From Syntrophaceae bacterium UBA7520 (GTDB taxonomy: Bacteria > Desulfobacterota > Syntrophia > Syntrophales > Smithellaceae): a stretch of 64,000 nucleotides of DNA. The stretch lies in assembly GCA_002478265.1 (NCBI GenBank), contig DLNC01000015.1, forward strand, positions 1-64,000, in the 5' to 3' direction. The notes under the pieces were generated by a model. It was not told the origin of the DNA and searched no databases. It saw only the letters and a list, made by a program, of their open reading frames with translations. The translations under genes and the position numbers were made by a program. Of the stretch, positions 34,948 to 42,512 are shown in pieces; the stretch's first letter is position 1; the number at the start of each line of letters is the position of its first letter.

Positions 34948-36254
34948 CTGCTTTTTGGTCGTCTTCTGCTGTCTGCGTATAGTTCATATTCCAGCAGGCG
35001 GCATTCGATATCGCCGTTATAAAATAGCATTCGCTGTTTGGTGCGCAGGCCGACGCTTTTGGCCATTTCCAGATTGCCGGTGAAAATATAGCCAAATCTG
35101 CTGCCGGACGCGCCCGCGCTTTTGAAAAAATCGCCGATTCCCGCATAGAGAGTTTCCAGTTTTTGCCTGCCCGATACCGGTTTTTCTTTAGCGGCAGCGC
35201 CTTTACGGATAATGAAAGTTTTCCCGGCGCGCGTTTCTTTTTTATTGAAATCGCGCGCGGGTTTGTCTTCACGCGCTTCCAGGCGCTCGCCGTAAGGCGG
35301 ATTAAGAATAATAATGCCCCTGCCGTGTGGCAGTGGAGTTTCAGCAAAAGAGCAAGTTAGAAAGTCTATTGCGTGATCGACGCCGGCGCCGCGCGCGTTT
35401 ATTTTCGCGGCCTTGACGGCGAAATCGTCAATGTCGGAGGCAATAATTTTAAAAGGCAATGTTTTTCTTACCGCTTCACGCGCTCTTTCGCGCAGTTCCT
35501 GCCAGATGTACTGGGAAAATCCCCTGATATGCATGAAACCGAAATTATTGCGCGTCAGGCCGGGGGCGCGCCTAAGGGCAAACAGAGCGGCTTCAATAGC
35601 CAGCGTGCCGCTGCCGCACATGGGGTTAACCAAAGCAAAATTTCCTCTCCAGCCGGTGGCCATGATTACCGCCGCCGCCAGCGTTTCCTGCATGGGCGCC
35701 TGCAGGGGCATTTTACGGTAACCACGCATCGACAATCTCTCGCCGGAAGTATCGATGTAAACAGTGGCCTGATCGTTTTTCCAGTAGAGATGAATCACCG
35801 CTCTTTCTTTTTCCGGGCCGGAATCGGGGCGACGCGAAGTTTTATCCCTGATTCTGTCCACGACGGCATCCTTGACTTTCATATTCACAAAGCGTGTGTC
35901 CGTGATGGAAGGATTGTCCACGGTGGAGGTGACGCACAGATATGCCGATTTTCCCCCGCCATGAACAATATCCTCCCAGGGCAGGGCGTTCAGTTTCGCG
36001 TAAAGTTCGCCCGGCGATACAACCTTGAAGGACTGCAATTGATAAAGAACCCGCTGCGCCGTGCGCAGATGCAGGTTGAGCAGAAGCGTGTCTTCCAGCG
36101 TGCCTTCCGTCTGCACGGCGGTATCTATTTCGCGCCGGACAGAAAAACCAAAATCGTCAATTTCTTTTCTTAGATAGACGGAAGCGCCCTTGGGGCATGT
36201 CACCAGTATTTTACTTTTTTGTTTCCAGGGATGCATTACATACCTGTAACACAT
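34944..36254 (-). CDS. THUMP-domain class I SAM-dependent RNA methyltransferase (RlmL-like)
   Basis: 436 residues. A THUMP RNA-binding domain (residues about 50-160) is followed by the UPF0020 methyltransferase domain with NPMCGSGTLAIEAAL (SAM site) and ILNPPYGERLE (NPPY catalytic motif). It corresponds to the N-terminal methyltransferase half of RlmKL, which makes m2G2445 in 23S rRNA; the RlmK half is absent. An insertion rich in Lys/Arg lies between the NPPY motif and the last part (EAREDKPARDFNKKETRAG). Its stop overlaps that of the convergent radical SAM gene by four bases. Confidence 0.85.
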   Translation of the reverse strand: MCYRYVMHPWKQKSKILVTCPKGASVYLRKEIDDFGFSVRREIDTAVQTEGTLEDTLLLNLHLRTAQRVLYQLQSFKVVSPGELYAKLNALPWEDIVHGGGKSAYLCVTSTVDNPSITDTRFVNMKVKDAVVDRIRDKTSRRPDSGPEKERAVIHLYWKNDQATVYIDTSGERLSMRGYRKMPLQAPMQETLAAAVIMATGWRGNFALVNPMCGSGTLAIEAALFALRRAPGLTRNNFGFMHIRGFSQYIWQELRERAREAVRKTLPFKIIASDIDDFAVKAAKINARGAGVDHAIDFLTCSFAETPLPHGRGIIILNPPYGERLEAREDKPARDFNKKETRAGKTFIIRKGAAAKEKPVSGRQKLETLYAGIGDFFKSAGASGSRFGYIFTGNLEMAKSVGLRTKQRMLFYNGDIECRLLEYELYADSRRRPKSS

Positions 36255-36321
36255 CTTGTCAAAAATAAAAAATGATTGTCGCCGGTTTGTAAACTATTTG
36301 TCTCTGCGGTTGATAATAAAA

Positions 36322-36353
36322 AGCCCCCTCAGGGCGGATGCCCGGAGGGGGTT
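36322..36353 (-). terminator. Rho-independent terminator of the AtpZ-like/small membrane protein unit
   Basis: CCCCCTC (36324-36330) pairs with GAGGGGG (36345-36351), with an inner GGGC/GCCC stem. On the minus strand it is followed by CTTTTTATT, so it ends the leftward transcript of 36955-36391. Confidence 0.8.
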
Positions 36354-36390
36354 TGATTTATATCGTCAGATCATGTTTTGAAAGGGATGG

Positions 36391-36633
36391 TCAGACATCC
36401 TTGCGTTTTTTCCAGGCCTCCTGATAGAAACGCATCACACACAGGAAAATCGCTAAAAAGAAGAAACCCAGCATGAAATTGGGAGCAGTCCCCAGAAGCT
36501 GATCCAGTAAATGCCCCACATAGAGAAACAGAAAAGAAGCAATCACCATCGCGAAACCCCAGGCCGAAAGCATCAGAATCCCGCCTAAAGTGGCAAACTT
36601 GTCAAATTGTGTCTGCTGGTGAGTCGCCTGCAT
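36391..36633 (-). CDS. AtpZ/AtpI-like small membrane protein
   Basis: 80 residues with two predicted membrane helices (about 16-40 and 50-70). It has the AtpZ-type pattern: a short polar N-terminus, FLYVGHLLDQLLGTAPNFMLGFFFLAIF and a C-terminal YQEAWKK. AtpZ/AtpI proteins assist F-type ATP synthase assembly or Mg2+/Ca2+ handling and normally precede atpB. No ATP synthase gene is near; instead it follows, by 46 bases, a signal-peptide-bearing two-helix protein of unknown family. The assignment is by size and pattern, so moderate. Confidence 0.65.
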   Translation of the reverse strand: MQATHQQTQFDKFATLGGILMLSAWGFAMVIASFLFLYVGHLLDQLLGTAPNFMLGFFFLAIFLCVMRFYQEAWKKRKDV

Positions 36634-36679
36634 CTTCTTTTCCTCTTCTTTTTCCTTAATAATTCACGCCTTTTTTCTC

Positions 36680-36955
36680 TTAGCTGACCATCACTTTAAC
36701 CGCTTCAATCACCGGATTGGTGAACAGAGCCATCAAAACAGTGTAAAGAGCGAAAACACCAACCGCCTCGGCCGTATACATCTGCTCATATTTACGCTTT
36801 AAAGAAACGACAATCAAACCGCCCACCACCAGGCAGCCCAGCTGGAAATAGGGGAAAGCGCCCGTGCCCGCCGCCGCGTATTCGGCAAAAGCGAAAGTAC
36901 CGGTCAGCATGACCACCGCTGCCGCCACCATCATTGTCCCTAATGTCTTCTTCAT
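36680..36955 (-). CDS. Small two-helix membrane protein, unknown family (copy 1)
   Basis: 91 residues. A signal peptide probably ends after AFA (residue 24), giving a mature protein starting EYAAAGTGAFPYF, a first helix (about 36-52), a basic loop KRKYEQMY and a second helix (about 66-83). I do not recognise the family. A second copy at 49983-50258 is the same length and 58% identical (53 of 91, ungapped), with the strongest conservation in the mature part: AG.GAFP.F.LGCL..GGLI.VSLKRKY. Both lie on the minus strand with a strong ribosome binding site (AGGAGGA here), a shared upstream motif and a downstream terminator. It precedes the AtpZ-like gene. The helix-loop-helix form recalls ATP synthase c subunits, but the buried carboxylate and RQP loop are not evident. 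Confidence 0.75.
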   Translation of the reverse strand: MKKTLGTMMVAAAVVMLTGTFAFAEYAAAGTGAFPYFQLGCLVVGGLIVVSLKRKYEQMYTAEAVGVFALYTVLMALFTNPVIEAVKVMVS

Positions 36956-36993
36956 GATCTGTATCCTCCTTCTGATCTTATTTGCCCTTATCT

Positions 36994-37012
36994 AATGGAA
37001 AGATCATGCCAA
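36994..37012 (-). promoter_or_regulatory. Shared upstream element (sigma-54-like -24/-12), copy 1
   Basis: On the minus strand this reads TTGGCATGATCTTTCCATT. It matches the sigma-54 consensus TGGCACG-N4-TTGCA in the -24 GG, in spacing and in TT.CA, but has CC instead of GC at -12. The same element stands before the paralogous gene at 50258, the only reason to rank it above chance. Confidence 0.45.
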
Positions 37013-37170
37013 AATTACACGAAAAATAATAATAAGTTATAACTACATGATAACATAGAGTAAATAAGTGAACTGCCGGTCATAATTATACATGAAATCA
37101 TCACTTTTTTCTGCTGATTATTCAATGAAACATGCAAAGTGTTGAATGAAATGTGAAAGAAAAAGAGAAC

Positions 37171-37250
37171 GTCATTCCGTACAAGCAAAGCGCGATACGG
37201 AATCCAGTATTATCAGCAAGTTCTGGATACCGGCTTTCGCCGGTATGACA
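37171..37250. repeat. MITE/REP-like repeat of the GTCATTCC...GGTATGAC type
   Basis: The element begins GTCATTCCG and ends CGGTATGAC, with internal GGAATCCAG and TTCTGGATACCGGCTTTCGCC. Such imperfect palindromes starting GTCATTCC and ending in GAATGAC-like sequence, with GGAATCCAG...CTGGAT inside, are widespread non-autonomous repeats in proteobacterial genomes. Only one copy is present in this window, so copy number is not shown here. Confidence 0.7.
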
Positions 37251-37400
37251 GCTTTTATGCCTCTTCATTCTTCTATGACACAGTCTTGCGGGCCGGTTTT
37301 CATAACCTGAAGGTCATAAGCCGATGTGACATATTTTTGGAACTTTCCGGGGACCTCTTTTGTCTAATCAGCAAAACAACGTAAAACCAAGGAGGTTATT

Positions 37401-39719
37401 ATGAAAAAATTAAAAAATTGGCTGGTTTTATTAAGTGCTTTGCTGATGTTATTTTCGGGGTCGCAGGCGTTTGCCACAGGCATGAAAGAATCCGATGACC
37501 GCACACTTTCCCCTTATTTTTTTATCCCTGGCAATGATCCCGCCACGGACAGATTGCCGCTTAAGGCAACTTCGGCCTCTGTGACTATCTCCGGCGTCAT
37601 TGCCGATGTGCTGGTCACGCAGGTTTACAAGAACGAGGGCAAAAAACCGCTGGAGGCAATCTATATTTTCCCCGCTTCCACCCGCACAGCGGTTTACAGC
37701 ATGAAAATGACCATCGGCAAACGAATTATCGAGGCGCAGATTAAAAAGCGCGAAGATGCCAAAAAAGATTATGAGCAGGCAAAACAAGAGGGTAAAAGAG
37801 CGTCTCTTCTGGAGCAGCAGCGTCCGAATGTTTTTCAGATGAACGTGGCCAACATCATGCCCGGCGATGAAATCAAGGTAGAAATGAAATACACGGAACT
37901 GCTGGTGCCCACCGACAGAGTCTATGAATTTGTTTATCCCACGGTGGTGGGGCCCAGATATTCGAACGCCAAAGCGGGTGATGTGCCGCCTTCCGAACAT
38001 TGGGTGGCGAATCCCTACCTGCGCCAGGGGGAACTGTCTACGACTACATTTGATATAAACGTGGCAATTAACGCGGGCATGCCGATTAAAGATTTGACCT
38101 GTAATTCGCACAAAATAAATACACTCTTCAGCGCGCCGGATGCCGCAAAAATATCTCTGGATAAATCTGAGAAAAACGGTGGCAACCGCGATTATATTTT
38201 ACGCTACCGGCTGGACGGAGATAAAATCCAGACCGGTCTGCTTCTATCTCAAGGCGAAAAAGAAAATTTCTTTTTGCTGATGCTCCAGCCGCCCAAGCGC
38301 ATCAAGAAAGCTGATATTCCCGGCCGCGAATATATCTTTATCGTAGATGTGTCCGGCTCCATGTATGGTTTTCCGCTGGATATCTCGAAAAAATTAATAT
38401 CCAATCTTATCGGCAAGCTGCGCGCCACGGATAAATTTAATGTTCTCCTTTTCTCCGGCGGCTCCACGCTTTTGGCCGAAGAATCTCTGCCGGCAACTAA
38501 GGAAAATATTCAAAAAGCAATCAATGTAATCGAACAGCAAAGAGGCGGCGGGGGGACGGAGCTTCTGCCCGCGCTCAAACGCGCTTTGTCTTTGAAAAAA
38601 GATAAAGATTTTTCCCGAACAGTGGTTATCGTGACCGACGGCTATGTAACGGTTGAAGAAGAGGCATTTGACCTGATTCGTAACAATTTAGGCAATGCCA
38701 ATATGTTCGCTTTCGGCATCGGCTCCAGCGTCAACCGCCATATAATCGAAGGCATGGCGCGTGTCGGCATGGGCGAACCGTTTGTTATTACCAGACAGGA
38801 TCAGGCGGCAGAGCAGGCGGAAAGTTTCCGCAAGATGATTCAGACGCCGGTTTTGACGCAGGCCAAAATAAGTTTCCAGGGATTTAACGCCTACGATGTT
38901 GAACCAATATCCATTCCCGATGTGCTGGCCGAGCGTCCGGTGCTGATTTTCGGCAAATGGCGAGGCAAGCTCGAAGGGAAGATTAAATTAACCGGCATAG
39001 CGGGTGACGCCAAATACACGCAAACGATTAATGTGGCCGATTATCAGCCCGCCGCTGAAAATGCCGTTTTGAAATATCTCTGGGCGCGTCACCGCATCAC
39101 GATTTTGTCTGATTACAATAAACTAAGAAGCGACGATAAGCGCGTTAAGGAAGTTACCGATCTGGGGCTTACGTATAATCTGCTCACCGCCTATACATCG
39201 TTTGTGGCCGTGGATAATGAAGTGGTGAATAAAGACGGTAAAGTCACCACGGTGAAGCAGCCTCTGCCTTTGCCGGAAGGTGTTTCGGACTTTGCTGTGG
39301 GCGGAAACGGCATGTACGCGGCATCGCCGATGATGGTCAAGGGCATGGCTATAACGAGAGGTAAAGAAGAAAGCAAAGATGCATCACTCACGGAGCAGGA
39401 AGTTGACAAAAAAGGCAATTCAAAAATCCAAATCACAGATGTAGTTACAGACAAAGGCTTAACCAAAGATGAAATTCGTAAAGTTGCCCAGGCGCATATT
39501 GTGGATATTGAAAAATGTTTTGCCGCAAGTAACTGGCAGGGCAATAGTACAATTAATTTAACTATCAATCCTGATGGCACGGTGAAAAAAGTAGAAGTTA
39601 TTGCTAGCGGGATAGATGCAAAGATTAAAAAATGTGTCAGTGAACAGGTGAAAAAGTGGATTTTCTCTGTTACAGCAAATAGGCAAGATATTAAAGTAAC
39701 AATAATATTAAAGAATTAG
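37401..39719 (+). CDS. Exported VIT/VWA domain protein with C-terminal AgmX/TonB-like domain
   Basis: 772 residues. A signal peptide (cleavage near SQAFA, residue 26), a VIT domain (about 50-180; AIYIFPASTRTAVYSM, QQRPNVFQMNVANIMPGDEI), a von Willebrand A domain from about 310 with the MIDAS motif DVSGSMYG, and a C-terminal domain from about 680 (GLTKDEIRKVAQAHIVDIEKCF...) that resembles the AgmX/PglI or TonB-like C-terminal fold. The same VIT-VWA core occurs in inter-alpha-trypsin-inhibitor-like bacterial surface proteins. It is predicted periplasmic or surface-exposed; partners unknown. The last 110 codons look more AT-rich than the rest, which fits a domain joined later. Confidence 0.85.
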   Translation: MKKLKNWLVLLSALLMLFSGSQAFATGMKESDDRTLSPYFFIPGNDPATDRLPLKATSASVTISGVIADVLVTQVYKNEGKKPLEAIYIFPASTRTAVYSMKMTIGKRIIEAQIKKREDAKKDYEQAKQEGKRASLLEQQRPNVFQMNVANIMPGDEIKVEMKYTELLVPTDRVYEFVYPTVVGPRYSNAKAGDVPPSEHWVANPYLRQGELSTTTFDINVAINAGMPIKDLTCNSHKINTLFSAPDAAKISLDKSEKNGGNRDYILRYRLDGDKIQTGLLLSQGEKENFFLLMLQPPKRIKKADIPGREYIFIVDVSGSMYGFPLDISKKLISNLIGKLRATDKFNVLLFSGGSTLLAEESLPATKENIQKAINVIEQQRGGGGTELLPALKRALSLKKDKDFSRTVVIVTDGYVTVEEEAFDLIRNNLGNANMFAFGIGSSVNRHIIEGMARVGMGEPFVITRQDQAAEQAESFRKMIQTPVLTQAKISFQGFNAYDVEPISIPDVLAERPVLIFGKWRGKLEGKIKLTGIAGDAKYTQTINVADYQPAAENAVLKYLWARHRITILSDYNKLRSDDKRVKEVTDLGLTYNLLTAYTSFVAVDNEVVNKDGKVTTVKQPLPLPEGVSDFAVGGNGMYAASPMMVKGMAITRGKEESKDASLTEQEVDKKGNSKIQITDVVTDKGLTKDEIRKVAQAHIVDIEKCFAASNWQGNSTINLTINPDGTVKKVEVIASGIDAKIKKCVSEQVKKWIFSVTANRQDIKVTIILKN

Positions 39720-39728
39720 CTGGAAATT

Positions 39729-39787
39729 CAAGGTCAGGTCTTGGGATATCACGTATCTTATATTTCAAGACCTGACCTTGTCTTTTG
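39729..39787 (+). repeat. REP-like hairpin, possible terminator of the VIT/VWA gene
   Basis: CAAGGTCAGGTCTTG (39729-39743) and CAAGACCTGACCTTG (39766-39780) are perfect reverse complements, followed by TCTTTTG and then a partial repeat GACCCTGTCTTTTG. The AAGACCTGACC core resembles repeats that accompany REP-associated (Y1) transposases in deltaproteobacteria. The T-rich tail would also let it stop the upstream transcript. Confidence 0.6.
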
Positions 39788-39880
39788 TTGACCCTGTCTT
39801 TTGTGTAGATTTATTTTTATTAACAAAAAAATGAATATAACTAAATATTGTGATAAATATTTATGCTCATAAGCTGGGAA

Positions 39881-40010
39881 AAAGGGGAACAAAAGCGTTG
39901 CTGTGGATGCCTAATACAATAGATAAAAAAACGCAGGTGGGAGAAGATGAGGATATTGAGTATGTCCCGGCCTGCCCAAACAGCGACGTAAGCGTTTTTT
40001 AGATATTGGT
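39881..40010 (+). pseudogene. Decayed duplicate of the 5' end of the ECF sigma factor gene
   Basis: The stretch from AAAGGGGAACAAAAGCGTTG onward matches 40824-40960 of the sigma gene closely: the same CTGTGGAT, CTAATACAATAGATAAA, GATGAGGATAT.GAGTATGTCC and GCCTG, then fades. Small indels and an in-frame stop destroy the reading frame. It represents the beginning of the gene only (up to about AFEVL) and lies about 945 bases upstream of the intact copy, with the PIN/RHH pair between the two. Confidence 0.8.
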
Positions 40011-40040
40011 AAAAACAGAGCTTATTAATTTGGAGCGATA

Positions 40041-40445
40041 TTATACCGTAAACAAAGCCTCGAAATTTCGGGGATTAATAATGTTAATTTCTTTATAGCG
40101 TTTTAATATCAGTAAATCTTCATCTCCGGTCACGATATAATGTGCTTCGGCAGCGACCGCGCAGGAAATAATGAAATCATCACTGGGATCACGGCAGATA
40201 CTCTTTATCGGGTCGGGTTTATGAATTATTTCCGCGGCAGCTTCTTCCACAATGTTTGTGATTTCGGAAATATCCGAAGATGGTAGTTTGAATTTATTTT
40301 TAAGGACTTTTTTGAATTCCCGAATAATATCATCGCATAGGATAAGGTTAAAATAGCGCTTGCGCGCGCGGGTAAGAAGGCCGGAACAAACACCCTCCGT
40401 CAGAAAAGCCGCAATCAGAACATTTGTATCAAATACCGTCTTCAC
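40041..40445 (-). CDS. PIN-domain toxin of a type II toxin-antitoxin pair
   Basis: 134 residues. The N-terminal FDTNVLIAAFLTEG carries the first acidic residue of the PIN nuclease site; the later SICRDPSDDFIISCAVAAEAHYIVTGDEDLLIL segment carries the remaining aspartates and glutamates. It matches the 'putative toxin component, PIN family' (TIGR00305-like) proteins, presumed Mg2+-dependent RNases. Its start overlaps the stop of the upstream RHH gene by four bases, the standard antitoxin-toxin order. The pair is inserted between a sigma gene and its decayed copy. Confidence 0.9.
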   Translation of the reverse strand: MKTVFDTNVLIAAFLTEGVCSGLLTRARKRYFNLILCDDIIREFKKVLKNKFKLPSSDISEITNIVEEAAAEIIHKPDPIKSICRDPSDDFIISCAVAAEAHYIVTGDEDLLILKRYKEINIINPRNFEALFTV

Positions 40446-40660
40446 GATATTTCCTTGAAAACATCTTCATCGGTAACGAAACCCGCTGCTTTTGCCTTGC
40501 GGCTCAGCCTTTTTTTCATGCGGCGAAATCTGTTTTCCCACAAAAATTCTGCGAGCGACTCTTTTACGATATCGCTTTTGTTTCTTCCTGTTTCGCTGGC
40601 CAGGACTTCCAGTTCACTGGCAAGTTTTTTGGGTAAACTTACAGACAAAACACTTCTCAT
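40442..40660 (-). CDS. Ribbon-helix-helix antitoxin
   Basis: 72 residues. The N-terminal half fits the RHH fold: a short strand (RSVLSVSLPKKLA) then two helices (ELEVLASETGRNKSDIVKESLAEFL), as in CopG/ParD-type repressors. The C-terminal part (FRRMKKRLSRKAKAAGFVTDEDVFKEI) would wrap the PIN toxin. It is expected to repress its own operon. It overlaps the PIN gene by ATGA. Confidence 0.88.
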   Translation of the reverse strand: MRSVLSVSLPKKLASELEVLASETGRNKSDIVKESLAEFLWENRFRRMKKRLSRKAKAAGFVTDEDVFKEIS

Positions 40661-40792
40661 GTTGCACCTCCGACACTACAATACACTACATGTATTAAAA
40701 ATACAAGTGTGATTCCAGCAATAATATCGGATAATGACTTGATTTAACCCATATAATATCAAGGCGTTAGATATGGCGAATATTTATATGGT

Positions 40793-41470
40793 ATGTTAAA
40801 AGAAATTTGGCGTACAGAAACATTAAGGGGAACAAAAGCGTTGCTGTGGATATCTAATACAATAGATAAAGTCAGGCAGAGGGTTGAGGATGAGGATATC
40901 GAGTATGTCCGGGCCTGTCAGAAGGGCGATACCAGCGCTTTTGAAGTATTGGTGGAAAGGCATCAGAAAAAAATGATCAATATTTCCTACCGGATGCTGG
41001 GCGATTATGATGATGCCTGCGATGTCACACAGGAGGCGTTTATTGCGGCATATAAAGCAATAAAGAAATTTAAGGGAGAGGCAAAATTTTCCACCTGGCT
41101 CTACAGAATAGTTATTAACTATGCCAAAAATCGCCTGCAGCAATTGCAAATTGCGGCAAAGCGAGAAGGTGTTTGCCTTGACGATGTGGAAGAGATAAAA
41201 ACAAAAGAGGCGTGGAGTCAGCCCGCGTCAGCAGGCGCTAATCCCGGCGTGCGGTTGGAAAAAAAGGAAAGGGAAGAACAGGTGCAAAAATGCATGTCAT
41301 CCCTTGATGAAGAATTTAAAGAAGTGTTGGTTTTGCGCGATATAGAGGGATTGTCCTACGGGGAGATAAAGGATATTTTGAAAATTCCGGAAGGGACGGT
41401 TAAATCCCGTCTGGCCCGCGCGCGTGGCACGCTTAAGGAGTGCCTGATAAAAGTTATGGGTGAATTATGA
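40793..41470 (+). CDS. ECF-type RNA polymerase sigma factor
   Basis: 225 residues from the first ATG. Region 2 (FEVLVERHQKKMINISYRMLGDYDDACDVTQEAFIAAYKAI) and region 4 (LPYGEIKDIL-like LSYGEIKDILKIPEGTVKSRLARARGTL) are clear, as in SigE/RpoE-related factors. The ATG at 40793 has no ribosome binding site; a TTG at 40841 lies behind AAGGGG and marks where similarity to the decayed upstream copy begins, so the real protein may be 16 residues shorter. The next gene encodes a zinc-finger anti-sigma factor and overlaps it. Target genes are unknown. Confidence 0.92.
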   Translation: MLKEIWRTETLRGTKALLWISNTIDKVRQRVEDEDIEYVRACQKGDTSAFEVLVERHQKKMINISYRMLGDYDDACDVTQEAFIAAYKAIKKFKGEAKFSTWLYRIVINYAKNRLQQLQIAAKREGVCLDDVEEIKTKEAWSQPASAGANPGVRLEKKEREEQVQKCMSSLDEEFKEVLVLRDIEGLSYGEIKDILKIPEGTVKSRLARARGTLKECLIKVMGEL

Positions 41471-42423
41471 TGAAAAATTGCAAAGATATGGAAAATAAAA
41501 TTTCTTTGTATCTGGATAATGTGCTTTCTGCTGCGGATAAGCAGGCAGTGGAAAAGCACCTGAAGTCCTGCCCGCAGTGCGTCAAGGCGCTGGCCGACAT
41601 GCAAAAAGTAAAAGCCATGACTGGAAAGTTATCGGAAGTGGAGCCGCCGCCCTGGTTCAAGCAAAAAGTCATGGCGCGTGTGCGCGCCGAAGCCGAAAAG
41701 AAAAACTTTGCTGAAAAATGGTTTTATCCTTTGCGCGTAAAAGTCCCCGTTCAGGTATTTGCCACGATATTCATTGTGGTTGCTGCCGTTTATATTTACC
41801 GCGCGGGAAACGAGCAGTTTAAAGAAGTTATGCCGTCTGCAGCCACCGCGCCGATGATGGAAGAACAATTACCGTTGAAAAAAGATTTGCCCGGAAAAGA
41901 AAAGGAACTCGCTGCAGTCAAAGGACGTGAAGCGGATGCCGCATGTGTCGGGAAATCATGCAAGGTGGACGGGAAGGTTTTGTATGACAGAGCGGAAGAA
42001 AAACTATTGCCATCCGCCAGTGGAAAAGCAGATATAGCCGCATCTCCCGCCCCGATACAGGCAGCGGATAAAGACGCGGCCGCAGAAGTATTCAAGACAA
42101 AAAGCCCTACATTTCGGACTTCAATGGAAAAGTCTGGAAGCTCAGTCGGGTTAACACAGGAAAATAGTTTAATTATTATAAGGACTTCTGAAGTTCAACA
42201 TGCCGTGGCGCAGGTGGAAAAAATCCTTGCGGAATATAGCGCAGCAAAGATCAGCAAACAATCGACTGAAGCCAAGATAATCTTTAAAGCGGAAATAAGC
42301 AAAGAGAAGTTAAAAGATTTAATCGAAAAATTAAAAACAACCGGTGCTATTGAAGATAAAGTTGCGGCTGACATTGACGCCGCCCAGCAGGTGCCGGTGG
42401 TTATTGAAATAAGGGAAAATTAA
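41467..42423 (+). CDS. Zinc-finger transmembrane anti-sigma factor
   Basis: 318 residues. The N-terminal zf-HC2 anti-sigma domain has the HLKSCPQC motif (His-x3-Cys-x2-Cys) after an earlier cysteine. One membrane helix near residues 97-113 (VFATIFIVVAAVYIY) separates the cytoplasmic zinc domain from a periplasmic region: a low-complexity linker and a C-terminal domain (LIIIRTSEVQHAVAQVEKILAEY...) reminiscent of DUF2275-type domains. It overlaps the sigma gene by four bases, so the two are translationally coupled. The extracytoplasmic part probably receives an envelope signal that frees the sigma factor. Confidence 0.87.
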   Translation: MMKNCKDMENKISLYLDNVLSAADKQAVEKHLKSCPQCVKALADMQKVKAMTGKLSEVEPPPWFKQKVMARVRAEAEKKNFAEKWFYPLRVKVPVQVFATIFIVVAAVYIYRAGNEQFKEVMPSAATAPMMEEQLPLKKDLPGKEKELAAVKGREADAACVGKSCKVDGKVLYDRAEEKLLPSASGKADIAASPAPIQAADKDAAAEVFKTKSPTFRTSMEKSGSSVGLTQENSLIIIRTSEVQHAVAQVEKILAEYSAAKISKQSTEAKIIFKAEISKEKLKDLIEKLKTTGAIEDKVAADIDAAQQVPVVIEIREN

Positions 42424-42512
42424 CCAGGCCGAGATTTTTTTGCTGTCGCTAACTTCATTGGCTTTCTGGGTTGCCGCGCAAATTAAAACCCATATAAGAA
42501 AAAATAACTTAC

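Larger units (their letters stand above)
36956..37400. other. Intergenic region between the small membrane protein and the VIT/VWA gene
   Basis: AT-rich and without a convincing gene. It holds the shared promoter-like element (36994-37012) and a MITE-like repeat (37171-37250). An AAGGAGG ribosome binding site sits at its right end before 37401. Confidence 0.6.
39720..40040. other. Intergenic region with REP-like hairpin and decayed sigma-gene fragment
   Basis: No intact gene. It holds a perfect 15-bp hairpin (39729-39780) and a degenerate copy of the first part of the downstream sigma factor gene (39881-40010); both are listed separately. Confidence 0.7.

Noticed and set aside
35373..36173. 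266-codon open frame on the plus strand
   Set aside because: Antisense to the THUMP/NPPY methyltransferase gene; no family features and no ribosome binding site.
36680..36955. ATP synthase c-subunit identity for the small two-helix protein
   Set aside because: The size and topology are similar, but the conserved polar loop and membrane-buried carboxylate are not recognisable.
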